Part shown: piece by piece, positions 8,974-18,524 of the stretch
Numbering within the stretch: position 1 is the stretch's first letter
Layout of the letters: each line of letters starts with the position of its first letter
From: CAYILR01 sp964364175
Lineage (GTDB): Bacteria > Bdellovibrionota > UBA1018
Length of the DNA: 64,000 nucleotides
NCBI GenBank assembly: GCA_964364175.1
Contig: CAYILR010000017.1
Span: forward strand, 14,686 to 78,685
Direction: 5' to 3'
Position numbers and translations under genes: made by a program
Notes under the pieces: model-generated
The model's database searches: none
Told to the model about the DNA's origin: nothing
What the model saw: only the letters and a program-made list of their open reading frames with translations

Positions 8974-11900
8974 GCGATAATGTCCTAATTCCAACAGCAC
9001 CACGCTGATTAACTACTCGAATTCGGCCTGAAACAATCTGAAATAGATTTCGAGATGTTTCTTCCACATGAAAGACATCCGCCTGCCCGGGGAGAGGCGC
9101 TAAGCTAATTTTTGCAGAATGAATCTGAGAGTTTCCAGTCGGTCCACTCGTTGAACTAAGTGACCCCATAATTTTATTTTCAACCTGATTCCTGGCCTCT
9201 GGCGTGATGTTCTGCCGTATCGTACTTTCCTCTTTCTCAGGTTTATTAATTTCCTCGTTGCTGTTGTTGTTTTCACTCGAAGACCCGCCCGAACTGAGAG
9301 GCATCCCAGTGTTGACTCCAATTTCTGCCGACTCCCCGATCACCGCAATCAGTTGAGGATCAAGACCGGGAACCATTTCGTTCACCGTGCTCGAAACCGC
9401 TTGGGCTGGGCCGACAGAAAAAATCTTTTTGAGCATTTCATCATTATCAATGGCTTCTGATTTTTCCTGTACCAAGCCACTAAATTCCTCATCAGTGCCT
9501 AAAAACATTTGGCCATCGATCGAACTGGATATATCTGAATCTGAGCGAATTTCTTCTAGCTTCATCGGTGATTCATAAGGAGACGCTGGAATTTTCGACG
9601 CGGGGATGTTTGCGCCCGAATTCGTTTTAACTCCTGGAATATTTTCCCTTGAATCTGTATATAAATGATTAAATTTTCTGGAACTCACAGCCGTTCCACC
9701 CACAACACCCAGCAACAAAATCTGATCGCAGGTAGTTTTCTTTTTCTTGAGGACTAATTTTAGATTTTTGGCCCTCTTCGCAGAAAATGCGGCTCCAAAA
9801 GGAATCATGATGCAGCCGGTGTGAGTTTGATGACAAGTCCCTGTGGTCTCACAAGGCTCCCCAGAGTTTGGAACAAAACCTTTTCCCTGCACACCAGGAA
9901 CGGTCTCAATCACAAGAGCTGAATCCACAAGTGCACAAGTTGCTGTCGGAGGAGGATGCAACGCCAAGAAAGCGGGCGTTGGAAAACCAGAAGTTGGGTC
10001 TGCAACAGCTTTAGCGCAATTTGGATTTGCAGTCTCAGCAATCGCTGCGTTATTAACAGCATCAATTTGAGTCTTAGCAGCATCCATACCCGCACTGCTC
10101 GCACTGACACCCCCACCAGCCATAGCCATGTATTCACTTCCTAATTTATGAGTAAAGTAAATACATGGGACAGCAGCCGCTCCGCTGGTTGCTGCTGTTT
10201 GGGCAACTAGCGTTGCTTTATCCGGATAATTGACTTTTACCCAAACACCGCATGCGTTAATTTTACTTAAAACATAATTTTGATCACCAACAAATGGTAG
10301 CGTCTTGCCATTGCTGCTCACACGAATTGAATCAGGTGTAGCACAAGTTGCATAAACTCCTGTCGGAACTACACTTGTGCTGCATGTAATATTTGTTGCC
10401 TCCTGCCCAGGTGGCAACTGTTTGAGGATGGCTGCCTTAGCTTGATTGATCGCTTGCTCTGGAGAAGCCCCAGTCCCACCCGCTGACGTTGCATAGGCCG
10501 AAGAAACCAGATTACCTATTCCTACTTTTTCTGCAACAAATCGATAAACAGAGCAACTTTGCTCAAAAACACTATTAAAAATTAGTGCATATTGATTTTT
10601 GTCCTTTTTCAAAAATCGTTCGAGATTGAGCGCATCATCCTTACCCATTCCGCTCGCTCGTCCCCCTGTGAGTTTGTCTAACTGCTCAACCAAACGTGAA
10701 CCTTCGGAAGTCGCAAAAGAAACAAATACATCGATCAGGATTGCAGTACCAATCATCACCAAACACCCTTTAGTTGCAGTATCGGCATTAATTGTTGTCG
10801 GTGAAATCCAGGAGATCGCACACATCACAGTACACACCGCTGTAGCTGCAAGAAGAGTATTAAGAAGTGTTCGATTGACCCTCTCCGCCTTTTTGAATTC
10901 CTTATAAGCCTTACATAAAGGCAGAGTCATCAGCATAGATGCTTTTGCTTTGTCATTTGGAGCAGTAGTAGCAAGCGCAGCCACAGCTAATGTATTCTTA
11001 CAGGTCATATCGCACCCCAGTAATAGCGAGAGCAAAGCAGGATTAAAGGGGTCTGGAGTACATTTTCCATCCGCAGGTTTCGGCGATCCATCCTCGCAAC
11101 ATCCAGCTTCATGAGCGCATCCCGTTCCAGTACCCGTCCCAGTCGCGGTGCCAGTGCTTGTTCCCGTACCAGTACCTGCTCCGGTCCCGGTCCCAGTTGA
11201 TGTGCCAGTGCCAGTGCCACTTCCCGTCCCGGTTCCTGTCGAAGTACCTGTGCCGGTACCCGTTTCTGTCCCTGTCGAAGTACCAGTGCCCGTCCCGGTG
11301 CCAGTCCCTGTTCCCGTTCCGGTTTCTGGTGGAGGACTAGGAGACTCTGTGACTCCGCAATTCGCTCCCACGCAAACTGGTGACGGACTCATCGAAGGCG
11401 TTGAACTGGATGAAGTCGTGATGGGATCCTTGTCCTTATCCTTGTCTTTGTCAGAATCCTTGTCTTGATCTTTGTCTTTGTCCTTACCGCCACCCGAGCA
11501 AGCACCTGCTGAATCACCGTGACTCAAGTGCGTCTGAAGTGCGGATCGATCAATATTAATGGTGTGCGCATTCCCAGGGTTTCCAGGTGGGATGTGACAA
11601 ACATCCACTTTATGCGAATCCTTGTCTTTGTCTTTGTCGGAATCACCGCTCGTCGCAGGCGATGTGCTTGGCCTCGACGAGCTGCTCGGGCTTGCTGTTT
11701 GACTTGGACTTACCAAAGGGCTTGGGCTGGCGGAAGGACTGCGCGATGGAGATGGGGACGGCGAGGGGGTCGCGCACGGATTTTTCACCGGCTCGTAGGG
11801 CGGAACCGTTTGTGGCATGTATAGGTTTTCGGCGGGCACAGGTTCCCATCCATTCCCAGGGTAACTGCAGCCTGAGGAGAGGCTGATTCCGTCTGCTTTT

Positions 11901-13102
11901 CTCCAGAGCAAAATCAAAGCAATATTAAATCGAGGACCTTGAAAATATTTGATTCGCAAAGGGACCCCGGCATTGAGCTGCATCGGGACTGTTGTAGCTG
12001 AGCACTTCATGGCGGTGGCGTGTTGACCATCATTGTTGACGAGTGTCGAGGTGTAGTTTCCGGATGACGGCCCAGTTTCCAAAGTCGAGCCGTCATCCGA
12101 CACCAAAGCAAATTGGTAGTTACCAGCTCCCTTGGCGGGTTTTTTTGTGGTGAGAACTGCAGTAGTTTCAAAAATAAACGAGAAAAAATCAATGAGCTTG
12201 TTTCCATTGGCGCTCAGGGATCCTCCCCCTTGAATGGGGAAGCCTGAGCTAAAACTGCGAGTGGGTACATTAAGTTGGTTAAAAAACAAGGAAACTGAAG
12301 CGGCGCTGGGCGAAGGGAAAGCAGCCGGATTGTTCGAGAACTTCATTGCACTGCAATTACATCCTGCTGTTGCACAGGCAATATCCATCGCTTTTTTGCA
12401 TTCGGCTGTCGTGCATTTGTCCCCCCAAGCAGGCGCCTTAGTGCAAGAAGAGTTAGTGCAGGTTGACGGATAATTACACGAATATCCAAAATACTGCGGA
12501 GCAAACCAGAGATTTCCCTTGAGGCCGTGTTCCGGGTCGATCGGTTTGGTTCCATCAAAAGGATCGCAAACGATGCCGCTCTCAGTTGTCACCGTGGCAG
12601 GAGAAGTAGAACCACCACTTCCGCTACCACTGTCACCTGCTCCTCCTGGACATGCTCCCTGTGAGTCCCGATACGCTATACCCTTTTTCTCTCCAAAGTG
12701 ATTATCGTAATGCGCCTGCCACGCACTGATTCCAATCGTGATCGTCTGAGGATTATCGGGGTTGCCGGGTGGATAGTGGCAAATCGTGATTTTCTGCTCT
12801 CCAGCAGAAGGCTGGGCTGCAGTTGCCGAAGTAAAATTTCCGCAGGCAGTATACGAACCATCGGGAAGAAATTGAATACTGGGGGAACTCCCAGGCGCGC
12901 TTTTCTGTGAATAGTAATTTTTGAGATAATCCTCGTCATCGGCGGTCCAAAAATAATTCCCTGACGGCGGATAGGTCGTACAGGTCGGCGCAGAAGCTTG
13001 GCTCTGCTGCTGTTGTTGTTGTCCTTGCCCCTGACCCTGCCCACCAGGAGCTGCACGCACCTCGACGCTCCTCAATGGCATGAGAATTTGGCTAGCAATC
13101 AA
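8966..13102 (-). CDS. Giant low-complexity secreted/surface protein
   Basis: About 1378 residues. Order: Q/G-rich start; a CHYPPGNP domain (about 104-151); a region resembling PA14 (about 255-420, with FALVSDDGS and KYFQGPRFNIALILLWRKAD); a Pro/Ser linker; a second CHIPPGNP domain (about 497-540); Lys-Asp repeats; a Gly-Thr repeat tract (about 590-660); then a Cys-containing part with two hydrophobic stretches (about 740-800) and a polar tail. The start is uncertain: TTG at 13102 is listed, but upstream in-frame codons CTG (13114) or ATT (13129, just after a GGGGG run) give a better signal peptide. It heads the four-gene secreted cassette. It resembles adhesin or matrix proteins; function unknown. 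Confidence 0.7.
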   Translation of the reverse strand: MIASQILMPLRSVEVRAAPGGQGQGQGQQQQQQSQASAPTCTTYPPSGNYFWTADDEDYLKNYYSQKSAPGSSPSIQFLPDGSYTACGNFTSATAAQPSAGEQKITICHYPPGNPDNPQTITIGISAWQAHYDNHFGEKKGIAYRDSQGACPGGAGDSGSGSGGSTSPATVTTESGIVCDPFDGTKPIDPEHGLKGNLWFAPQYFGYSCNYPSTCTNSSCTKAPAWGDKCTTAECKKAMDIACATAGCNCSAMKFSNNPAAFPSPSAASVSLFFNQLNVPTRSFSSGFPIQGGGSLSANGNKLIDFFSFIFETTAVLTTKKPAKGAGNYQFALVSDDGSTLETGPSSGNYTSTLVNNDGQHATAMKCSATTVPMQLNAGVPLRIKYFQGPRFNIALILLWRKADGISLSSGCSYPGNGWEPVPAENLYMPQTVPPYEPVKNPCATPSPSPSPSRSPSASPSPLVSPSQTASPSSSSRPSTSPATSGDSDKDKDKDSHKVDVCHIPPGNPGNAHTINIDRSALQTHLSHGDSAGACSGGGKDKDKDQDKDSDKDKDKDKDPITTSSSSTPSMSPSPVCVGANCGVTESPSPPPETGTGTGTGTGTGTGTSTGTETGTGTGTSTGTGTGSGTGTGTSTGTGTGAGTGTGTSTGTATGTGTGTGCAHEAGCCEDGSPKPADGKCTPDPFNPALLSLLLGCDMTCKNTLAVAALATTAPNDKAKASMLMTLPLCKAYKEFKKAERVNRTLLNTLLAATAVCTVMCAISWISPTTINADTATKGCLVMIGTAILIDVFVSFATSEGSRLVEQLDKLTGGRASGMGKDDALNLERFLKKDKNQYALIFNSVFEQSCSVYRFVAEKVGIGNLVSSAYATSAGGTGASPEQAINQAKAAILKQLPPGQEATNITCSTSVVPTGVYATCATPDSIRVSSNGKTLPFVGDQNYVLSKINACGVWVKVNYPDKATLVAQTAATSGAAAVPCIYFTHKLGSEYMAMAGGGVSASSAGMDAAKTQIDAVNNAAIAETANPNCAKAVADPTSGFPTPAFLALHPPPTATCALVDSALVIETVPGVQGKGFVPNSGEPCETTGTCHQTHTGCIMIPFGAAFSAKRAKNLKLVLKKKKTTCDQILLLGVVGGTAVSSRKFNHLYTDSRENIPGVKTNSGANIPASKIPASPYESPMKLEEIRSDSDISSSIDGQMFLGTDEEFSGLVQEKSEAIDNDEMLKKIFSVGPAQAVSSTVNEMVPGLDPQLIAVIGESAEIGVNTGMPLSSGGSSSENNNSNEEINKPEKEESTIRQNITPEARNQVENKIMGSLSSTSGPTGNSQIHSAKISLAPLPGQADVFHVEETSRNLFQIVSGRIRVVNQRGAVGIRTLSHE
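11124..11330 (-). repeat. Gly-Thr coding tandem repeat tract
   Basis: About 200 bp of degenerate 6-bp units, read on the minus strand as repeated Gly-Thr with occasional Ser, Glu or Ala, inside the giant secreted protein. Third codon positions vary, so the tract looks selected as protein sequence and is not a perfect slippage tract. Copy number may still vary between strains. The complementary plus-strand open frame (Pro-Val repeats) is an artefact of the same repeat. Confidence 0.8.
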
Positions 13103-13290
13103 TAGCCAACTCAGACTGGTTCTAAAAATGAAGCACCCCCGGTTTTATCCCTTCCAATATTGTAACAAATTTTAAAAATGAATGGTTCAGGAATGAGCAA
13201 AAAATTCCCGTCAAAAATCATGTTGTTCCATTCAATTCGTTGAAATTTTGTCGCTCACAAATTTTCAATACAACCTATATACTTGAACTC

Positions 13291-15978
13291 ATGAACCTGA
13301 CTCAAAACACCCATCGGAGGGTACTCCCCCTCCTCCTTCTGTTCTCGGGATTTTCTGGAATCGCATACGAGGTCCTCTACGGCCGTCTGATTGGGAATCT
13401 CATCGGGGACCAATTCGCGGTTTCTGCTGCCGTTCTGATCACGTTCCTACTGGGGACAGGCCTGGGATCAATTCTCTCGATTCGAATGAAAATTCCGCTA
13501 TGGGCGATCGAACTCTGCATCGGGATTCTCGGGATTTTTTACGCCCTCAACTATGGCTGGATCGAAGGGGTTTTCTACGAGAATCACTCTGACTTTTTTA
13601 ACGGAATTCATGGCAAAATCTGGATTGCTTCTTTTTTCCTTTTTGGGCCCGCTCTGCTCATTGGGTTCAGCGTTCCACTTTTTGCACATTATTTAAAATC
13701 CACAAAAAAAGGCACCTCCTTCGCCAAAGTGTATTCCATTTACAATCTCGGTGCCGCGGTGACTGTGATTGTTTTGGAATTTTTCATCTTTCGCAAACTG
13801 GGATTGAAGGGAGCGCTTCTGTTCTTTTCTTCCGTCAATTTGATCACTGCATTTTTGCTCAAATTCGCCCTGCCAAAACCTCCTGAGTCCATGGAGACTT
13901 TAATTCTTAGAAACTCATTCTCAAATCCACTCCCGATCATCGCTCTCATTCTCGCCAGTGTTTCTTCAGCAGTTTTTCAGCTCTACATGATCAAACTCTC
14001 AGAGCTGATGTTTGGGCCGTTCCGCGAAACCTTCGCGTTGGTGCTGGCCATCGTTATTTTCGGGATTACTTTGGGATCTTATCTGGTCAATCGATTCAAA
14101 ATCGATTTCCTGAAAATCATGACGCTGAACTTGGTCGGAATCCTCTTGATTCTATTCCAAGTCCAACCCATTTTGAGTTTTTATGCGAAGAACTACTCCC
14201 TGGCCTCCCAGAGCCACATCGCGCTACTGATCTTTAAATTCTCCATTCTGGTTTTTTTGATGCTGATTCCTTCTACTACTTTTGGTGCCACGATTCCTGC
14301 GTTCACCCAAAATTCCCAACCAGACTCTCAAAAAAATGTCCCCAAACAACCCGGTTTTCTCTTGCTGATGTCGTCCCTGGGAAACTGCCTGGGATTTCTG
14401 CTGATGGTTTTTGTTTTTCATCAATATTTGGATTACGGAACACAACTCATCGTGGTGGGAGCCCTTTCGCTGAGTGCGATTTGGATTTATTCCCGATTTG
14501 ATCAGCAGCAGATCTCCGTGGGAATCATTTTTCTTTTCGTGACGGCAGGCGTGCATCATTTTCTCTGGGATGAGGACACTCTGTATTTGAGTTACACCGC
14601 GTTTCATTCCAAGAAAGAAATGGTTGAATCCCGAGCTACTTTTAAAAAGGCCAGCACGTTCAAAGGATACCAAGACGTTTTCTCACTGACTTGGTTGAAC
14701 GGAGATCCTCACTTTTTCATCAACGGGTACATTAGCTTCCCACTCAATTCTTCATCTGAAAAAATAGTAGGATTACTCTCTGTCATGTTTTCTCCAAAAA
14801 CAGACGAAGCTCTCGTGCTAGGTCTGGGCAGCGGGTCGACAGCTTCGGTTGTGGGCCTGGCCTTTGATCACACCGACGCGATTGAAATCAATCCCGCTGT
14901 CCGCGCCAATTTGTATCAAATGAAGGAATGGAATTTTGATATTGAACACAATCCGAAGGTCAATATCGTCGTAGACGATGCAATTCACTTCACGCGGACA
15001 TCACCCAAAAAATACTCGCTGATTCTCAACACAGTGACCTCACCTCTGTATTTCAGTTCCTCTAAACTCTATACAGCCGACTTTTTTAAAACCGTCAAAT
15101 CGCGCCTCACCCCCGAAGGGGTCTACGTCACTTGGATCGATTCCCGAATTGGGGACCGAGGATTCGATATCATTCTCAAAACACTCAACACCCAGTTTCG
15201 AGAATGTGGCATGACTTACATTAAATCAGCATACTTTCTACTGATTTGTGGTGATGCTGAAATCTCGCTCAAACAAACGGGATTAGCCAAGAGAGCCCCG
15301 GAGGTTTGGGAAGAATTACTGAAGGATTATCGGATTCTGCCTGAGCATCTCCCCAATCGGCTGTTGACCTCTCATGCCTTTCAATTAATTGGCGACGAAC
15401 GGACAGCGGTGAATAGTTTGGACCTCCCTTCATTGGAATTTGAAATGGCGAATCTGACCTCCCGCGGTTTTCCCGGCGCAAAATCACGAATTGAAAGGCA
15501 AATGAATTTCCAGGAAATCGCAAGAGCGTTGAAATCGATCCAGAACTGGCGATCGATCGATTTGGCAGTCGAGGCAAAGCATGCTGTCGATGATTCCTTC
15601 ATCGAACGGCGCTGGGAAACTTTGAATCAAGTCAAACAAGCACCCGCTTTGCGGCTCTATAATGAAGCGGATTTGCATTATTACGCTGAAATCGCAAAGC
15701 GCGCAAAAACAGCCAAAGCTTTTCACAAATATGGTTATCAACTGATGGAGCGTAATCGCTACAAGGAAGCCATCTCACAGTTCAATTGGGCGCTCTCGAT
15801 CAACAGCCGCCATGACAACTCTAATTTCAATATAGGTTCGTGCTACGAATACTTGGGGGATTTAAAGCGTGCTGAAGAATACTACCGGCGTGAGTTGGCA
15901 ATTGACCCTTCGGACGATGGGGTCCCTCGAAGGCTAGAGCGCCTCAAAGCGAAAAAGACGCGCAAACACAAAACGTGA
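13291..15978 (+). CDS. Membrane-embedded spermidine-synthase-like protein with TPR tail
   Basis: The ATG at 13291 gives 895 residues; a TTG at 13240 is less likely. About residues 5-430 form 10 or more membrane helices of the kind fused to spermidine-synthase-like domains. A Rossmann methyltransferase-like fold follows, with LVLGLGSGSTASVVG (nucleotide-binding glycine loop), DAIEINPAV and DDAIHF. The C-terminus has two TPR-like helix pairs (KYGYQLMERNRYKEAISQF and NIGSCYEYLGDLKRAEEYY). Such fusions are widespread but poorly characterised; true polyamine synthesis is doubtful. The gene is monocistronic and converges with clpX. Confidence 0.75.
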   Translation: MNLTQNTHRRVLPLLLLFSGFSGIAYEVLYGRLIGNLIGDQFAVSAAVLITFLLGTGLGSILSIRMKIPLWAIELCIGILGIFYALNYGWIEGVFYENHSDFFNGIHGKIWIASFFLFGPALLIGFSVPLFAHYLKSTKKGTSFAKVYSIYNLGAAVTVIVLEFFIFRKLGLKGALLFFSSVNLITAFLLKFALPKPPESMETLILRNSFSNPLPIIALILASVSSAVFQLYMIKLSELMFGPFRETFALVLAIVIFGITLGSYLVNRFKIDFLKIMTLNLVGILLILFQVQPILSFYAKNYSLASQSHIALLIFKFSILVFLMLIPSTTFGATIPAFTQNSQPDSQKNVPKQPGFLLLMSSLGNCLGFLLMVFVFHQYLDYGTQLIVVGALSLSAIWIYSRFDQQQISVGIIFLFVTAGVHHFLWDEDTLYLSYTAFHSKKEMVESRATFKKASTFKGYQDVFSLTWLNGDPHFFINGYISFPLNSSSEKIVGLLSVMFSPKTDEALVLGLGSGSTASVVGLAFDHTDAIEINPAVRANLYQMKEWNFDIEHNPKVNIVVDDAIHFTRTSPKKYSLILNTVTSPLYFSSSKLYTADFFKTVKSRLTPEGVYVTWIDSRIGDRGFDIILKTLNTQFRECGMTYIKSAYFLLICGDAEISLKQTGLAKRAPEVWEELLKDYRILPEHLPNRLLTSHAFQLIGDERTAVNSLDLPSLEFEMANLTSRGFPGAKSRIERQMNFQEIARALKSIQNWRSIDLAVEAKHAVDDSFIERRWETLNQVKQAPALRLYNEADLHYYAEIAKRAKTAKAFHKYGYQLMERNRYKEAISQFNWALSINSRHDNSNFNIGSCYEYLGDLKRAEEYYRRELAIDPSDDGVPRRLERLKAKKTRKHKT

Positions 15979-15989
15979 TGAACTAAGAA

Positions 15990-17321
15990 CTAAGCGCTTT
16001 CGGCGCTGCCGCTATTGGCATTCGGCACAGCGGTTACTTTGGACACCGCTCCCGTTGGGGGAGTAGCGTTCGCATCACCTAGGACCAAAACAGGACGCTC
16101 GCCCTTGTTGATGGTATTCTTGGTGACCACACATTTCTTCACATCGGTCTTCGCAGGCAGATCGTACATCACATCCAGCATCGAGTGCTCGATGATCGCG
16201 CGCAATCCCCGGGCTCCAGTCCCTCGCTTGATCGCTTGAGTAGCAATGGCGTGAATCGCGTCCTCTTCGAACTCCAAATTGATTCCGTCGTACTCCATGA
16301 GTTTTGCATATTGCTTCACAAGAGCATTTTTCGGTTTCGTCAAAATATCTACGAGTGCTTTTTCGTCCAGCTCTTCCAAAGTAGTGATCACGGGCAAACG
16401 TCCAATGAATTCCGGAATCAATCCGAACCTCACCAAATCCTCGGGCTCGACTTGCGCGAACATTTCGGAGACGGTTTCATCTTTTTTAGAAGCCGCATCC
16501 GAATGGAGACCCAAGCTGCGCTTGCCTTTGCGCTGACCGACTACTTTGTCGAGGCCAACGAACGCCCCACCGCAAATGAACAAAATATTCGAAGTATCCA
16601 CTTGAATGAATTCTTGCTGAGGATGCTTTCGCCCACCTTTGGGAGGGACATTGGCGATGGTGCCTTCGAGCATTTTCAATAATGCTTGCTGAACACCCTC
16701 ACCGCTCACATCGCGGGTGATTGATGGGTTCTCGCTTTTTCTGGAGATTTTATCCACTTCGTCGATGTAGACGATCCCTTTTTGAGCTCGCTCGACGTTG
16801 TTGTCGCAGTTCTGCAGCAGGGTCAAAATGATGTTCTCGACGTCCTCACCGACATAACCGGCTTCGGTCAAAGTGGTGGCATCAGCGATCGCGAACGGAA
16901 CATTCAAAATTTTAGCCAAGGTTTGCGCAAGCAATGTCTTGCCCGTCCCCGTCGGCCCGATCAGCAGAATATTGCTTTTTGAAAGCTCGACGCTGTCGCG
17001 GCTCCGCTTGTCGGACTGATGCTGAATGCGCTTGTAGTGGTTATACACTGCAACCGAGAGTGCTCTCTTGGCGCGATCTTGTCCGATGACATAATCATCC
17101 AAGATGCCCTTGATCTCGGCTGGTTTTGGAATGCGGTCAGAATTGCGAGCAGGGCTGTCTTTCTGGCCTTCTTCACTAATGATGTCGTTGCAAAGCTCGA
17201 TGCACTCGTCGCAAATGTAGACCGTTGGGCCTGCGATGAGTTTTTTGACCTCTCTTTGGTTCTTCCCGCAGAAAGAGCAGCATAAATTCCCGAAACCATC
17301 TCCGTATCGTCTTGAGTCCAT
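15990..17321 (-). CDS. clpX: ATP-dependent Clp protease ATP-binding subunit ClpX
   Basis: A 443-residue AAA+ unfoldase that delivers substrates to ClpP. The N-terminal zinc-binding domain is complete (CSFCGKNQREVKKLIAG then ICDECIELC). Walker A is GPTGTGKT, Walker B is IVYIDEVDK and the GYVGEDVE pore motif is present. The end is a Gly/Ala/Ser-rich tail. It lies 70 nt downstream of clpP on the same strand, the usual order. Confidence 0.97.
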   Translation of the reverse strand: MDSRRYGDGFGNLCCSFCGKNQREVKKLIAGPTVYICDECIELCNDIISEEGQKDSPARNSDRIPKPAEIKGILDDYVIGQDRAKRALSVAVYNHYKRIQHQSDKRSRDSVELSKSNILLIGPTGTGKTLLAQTLAKILNVPFAIADATTLTEAGYVGEDVENIILTLLQNCDNNVERAQKGIVYIDEVDKISRKSENPSITRDVSGEGVQQALLKMLEGTIANVPPKGGRKHPQQEFIQVDTSNILFICGGAFVGLDKVVGQRKGKRSLGLHSDAASKKDETVSEMFAQVEPEDLVRFGLIPEFIGRLPVITTLEELDEKALVDILTKPKNALVKQYAKLMEYDGINLEFEEDAIHAIATQAIKRGTGARGLRAIIEHSMLDVMYDLPAKTDVKKCVVTKNTINKGERPVLVLGDANATPPTGAVSKVTAVPNANSGSAESA

Positions 17322-17391
17322 CGTTATGCGCTCCTCCCGCTTCGCTCTGTTTTGAACTACAACTTCTGTCCTGTTAAACTCTACGCCCCAA

Positions 17392-18063
17392 CTAGCTATC
17401 TGCCTTAACTTGATCAGTTTTGCCGTGTTTCACCACGACTTTGTCAATCAAGCCATACTCCACTGCTTCTTGTGCTGACAGGTAGTTGTCCCGGTCCGTG
17501 TCCTTCTGAATTTTAGAAATATCTCGTCCTGTGTGTGACGAAAGTATTTTATTCAATTGCTCTTTCAAATAGAGAATTTCTTTCGCTTGAATTTCGATAT
17601 CTGACGCTTGCCCTCGAGCACCGCCCAGAGGCTGGTGAATCATAATCCGGCTGTTCGGGAGGCTGAAACGCTTGCCCTTTTCACCTGCTGCGAGAAGCAA
17701 AGAACCCATGCTGGCAGCCAGGCCGATACAATAGGTAGAAATCTGTGGTTTCACAAATTGCATCACATCGTAAATCCCCAAGCCTGCGCTCACAGATCCA
17801 CCCGGAGAATTAATGTATAAATGAATGTCCTTATCTGGATCCGAAGATTCCAAAAAGAAAAGCTGCGCGATGATCAAATTGGCCACGACGTCGTTGATCT
17901 CGGTGCCCAGAAAAATAATTCGATCCAGCAAAAGTCGCGAATAAATATCGTACTGACGCTCACCTCTCGCGGTCTGCTCCACGACAGTGGGATTGGGAAT
18001 ATAAGCCCTGGGCTCAAAACCTACGATCTCTGGTTGTACGAGCTGGTGTGGGACTTTTATCAT
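17392..18063 (-). CDS. clpP: ATP-dependent Clp protease proteolytic subunit ClpP
   Basis: The serine peptidase subunit that forms the double-heptamer chamber with ClpX. The ATG at 18063 is chosen because GGAGGAG sits eight bases before it, inside the slightly longer frame from 18084. This gives 223 residues, a normal length with a short N-terminal extension. The catalytic Ser is in GLAASMGSLLLAAG, the His in SRIMIHQPLGG, and the Asp follows in TDRDNYLSA. Clp substrates and partners are standard. Confidence 0.96.
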   Translation of the reverse strand: MIKVPHQLVQPEIVGFEPRAYIPNPTVVEQTARGERQYDIYSRLLLDRIIFLGTEINDVVANLIIAQLFFLESSDPDKDIHLYINSPGGSVSAGLGIYDVMQFVKPQISTYCIGLAASMGSLLLAAGEKGKRFSLPNSRIMIHQPLGGARGQASDIEIQAKEILYLKEQLNKILSSHTGRDISKIQKDTDRDNYLSAQEAVEYGLIDKVVVKHGKTDQVKADS

Positions 18064-18154
18064 CGTTGGTTCTCCTCCGGACATAACAGCCTGGAATCCA
18101 GTATAACTCCATTCGGCGCTTTCGGGTGGGGGATTTAGGAGAGTTGGAATGTTT

Positions 18155-18406
18155 TTATAAATTCATAGATGACGCGACGCGCTCAAGATAGAGCTGCATG
18201 ATCAATCTAAATTGATCCATGGTCAGAGAATTGGCGTCAAATCCAGATTTCTGAATCAAAACATCGATTTCTGAGCGAACGAGGTCATGCGGCAACCCCG
18301 TCATCCCAATAATCATTTGAAGTAGCTCCTGCCCACCCAGCTGCGCACCTGAAATCACTGAATCTGGCGTCGCTTCGGATGAAGAAGCTACAGTGGAAAC
18401 CTTCAT
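18155..18406 (-). CDS. Small protein of unknown function upstream of clpP
   Basis: An 83-residue predicted soluble, helical protein (MKVSTVASSSEATPDSVISG, then LLQMIIGMTGLPHDLVRSEIDVLIQKSG and a C-terminal amphipathic helix). A very strong ribosome site (AGGGGAGGGG) precedes the ATG at 18406, which supports it as a real gene. It lies 91 nt before clpP in the position where trigger factor (tig) is found in many Gram-negative genomes. I do not recognise the family; the helical pattern could be a small adaptor, but this is a guess. Confidence 0.65.
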   Translation of the reverse strand: MKVSTVASSSEATPDSVISGAQLGGQELLQMIIGMTGLPHDLVRSEIDVLIQKSGFDANSLTMDQFRLIMQLYLERVASSMNL

Positions 18407-18524
18407 GGATTCCCCTCCCCTGCTCCAATATGAATATACTTTTTGAATAATAAAAAGTTTTTTCTTTGAATTTGGATAAAAACTGACTGAATACTCATTA
18501 GCACAACTCAGGAGATTAGCAGCT

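Noticed and set aside
11148..11468. Pro-Val repeat frame on the plus strand
   Set aside because: Complement of the Gly-Thr repeat tract of the giant minus-strand protein.
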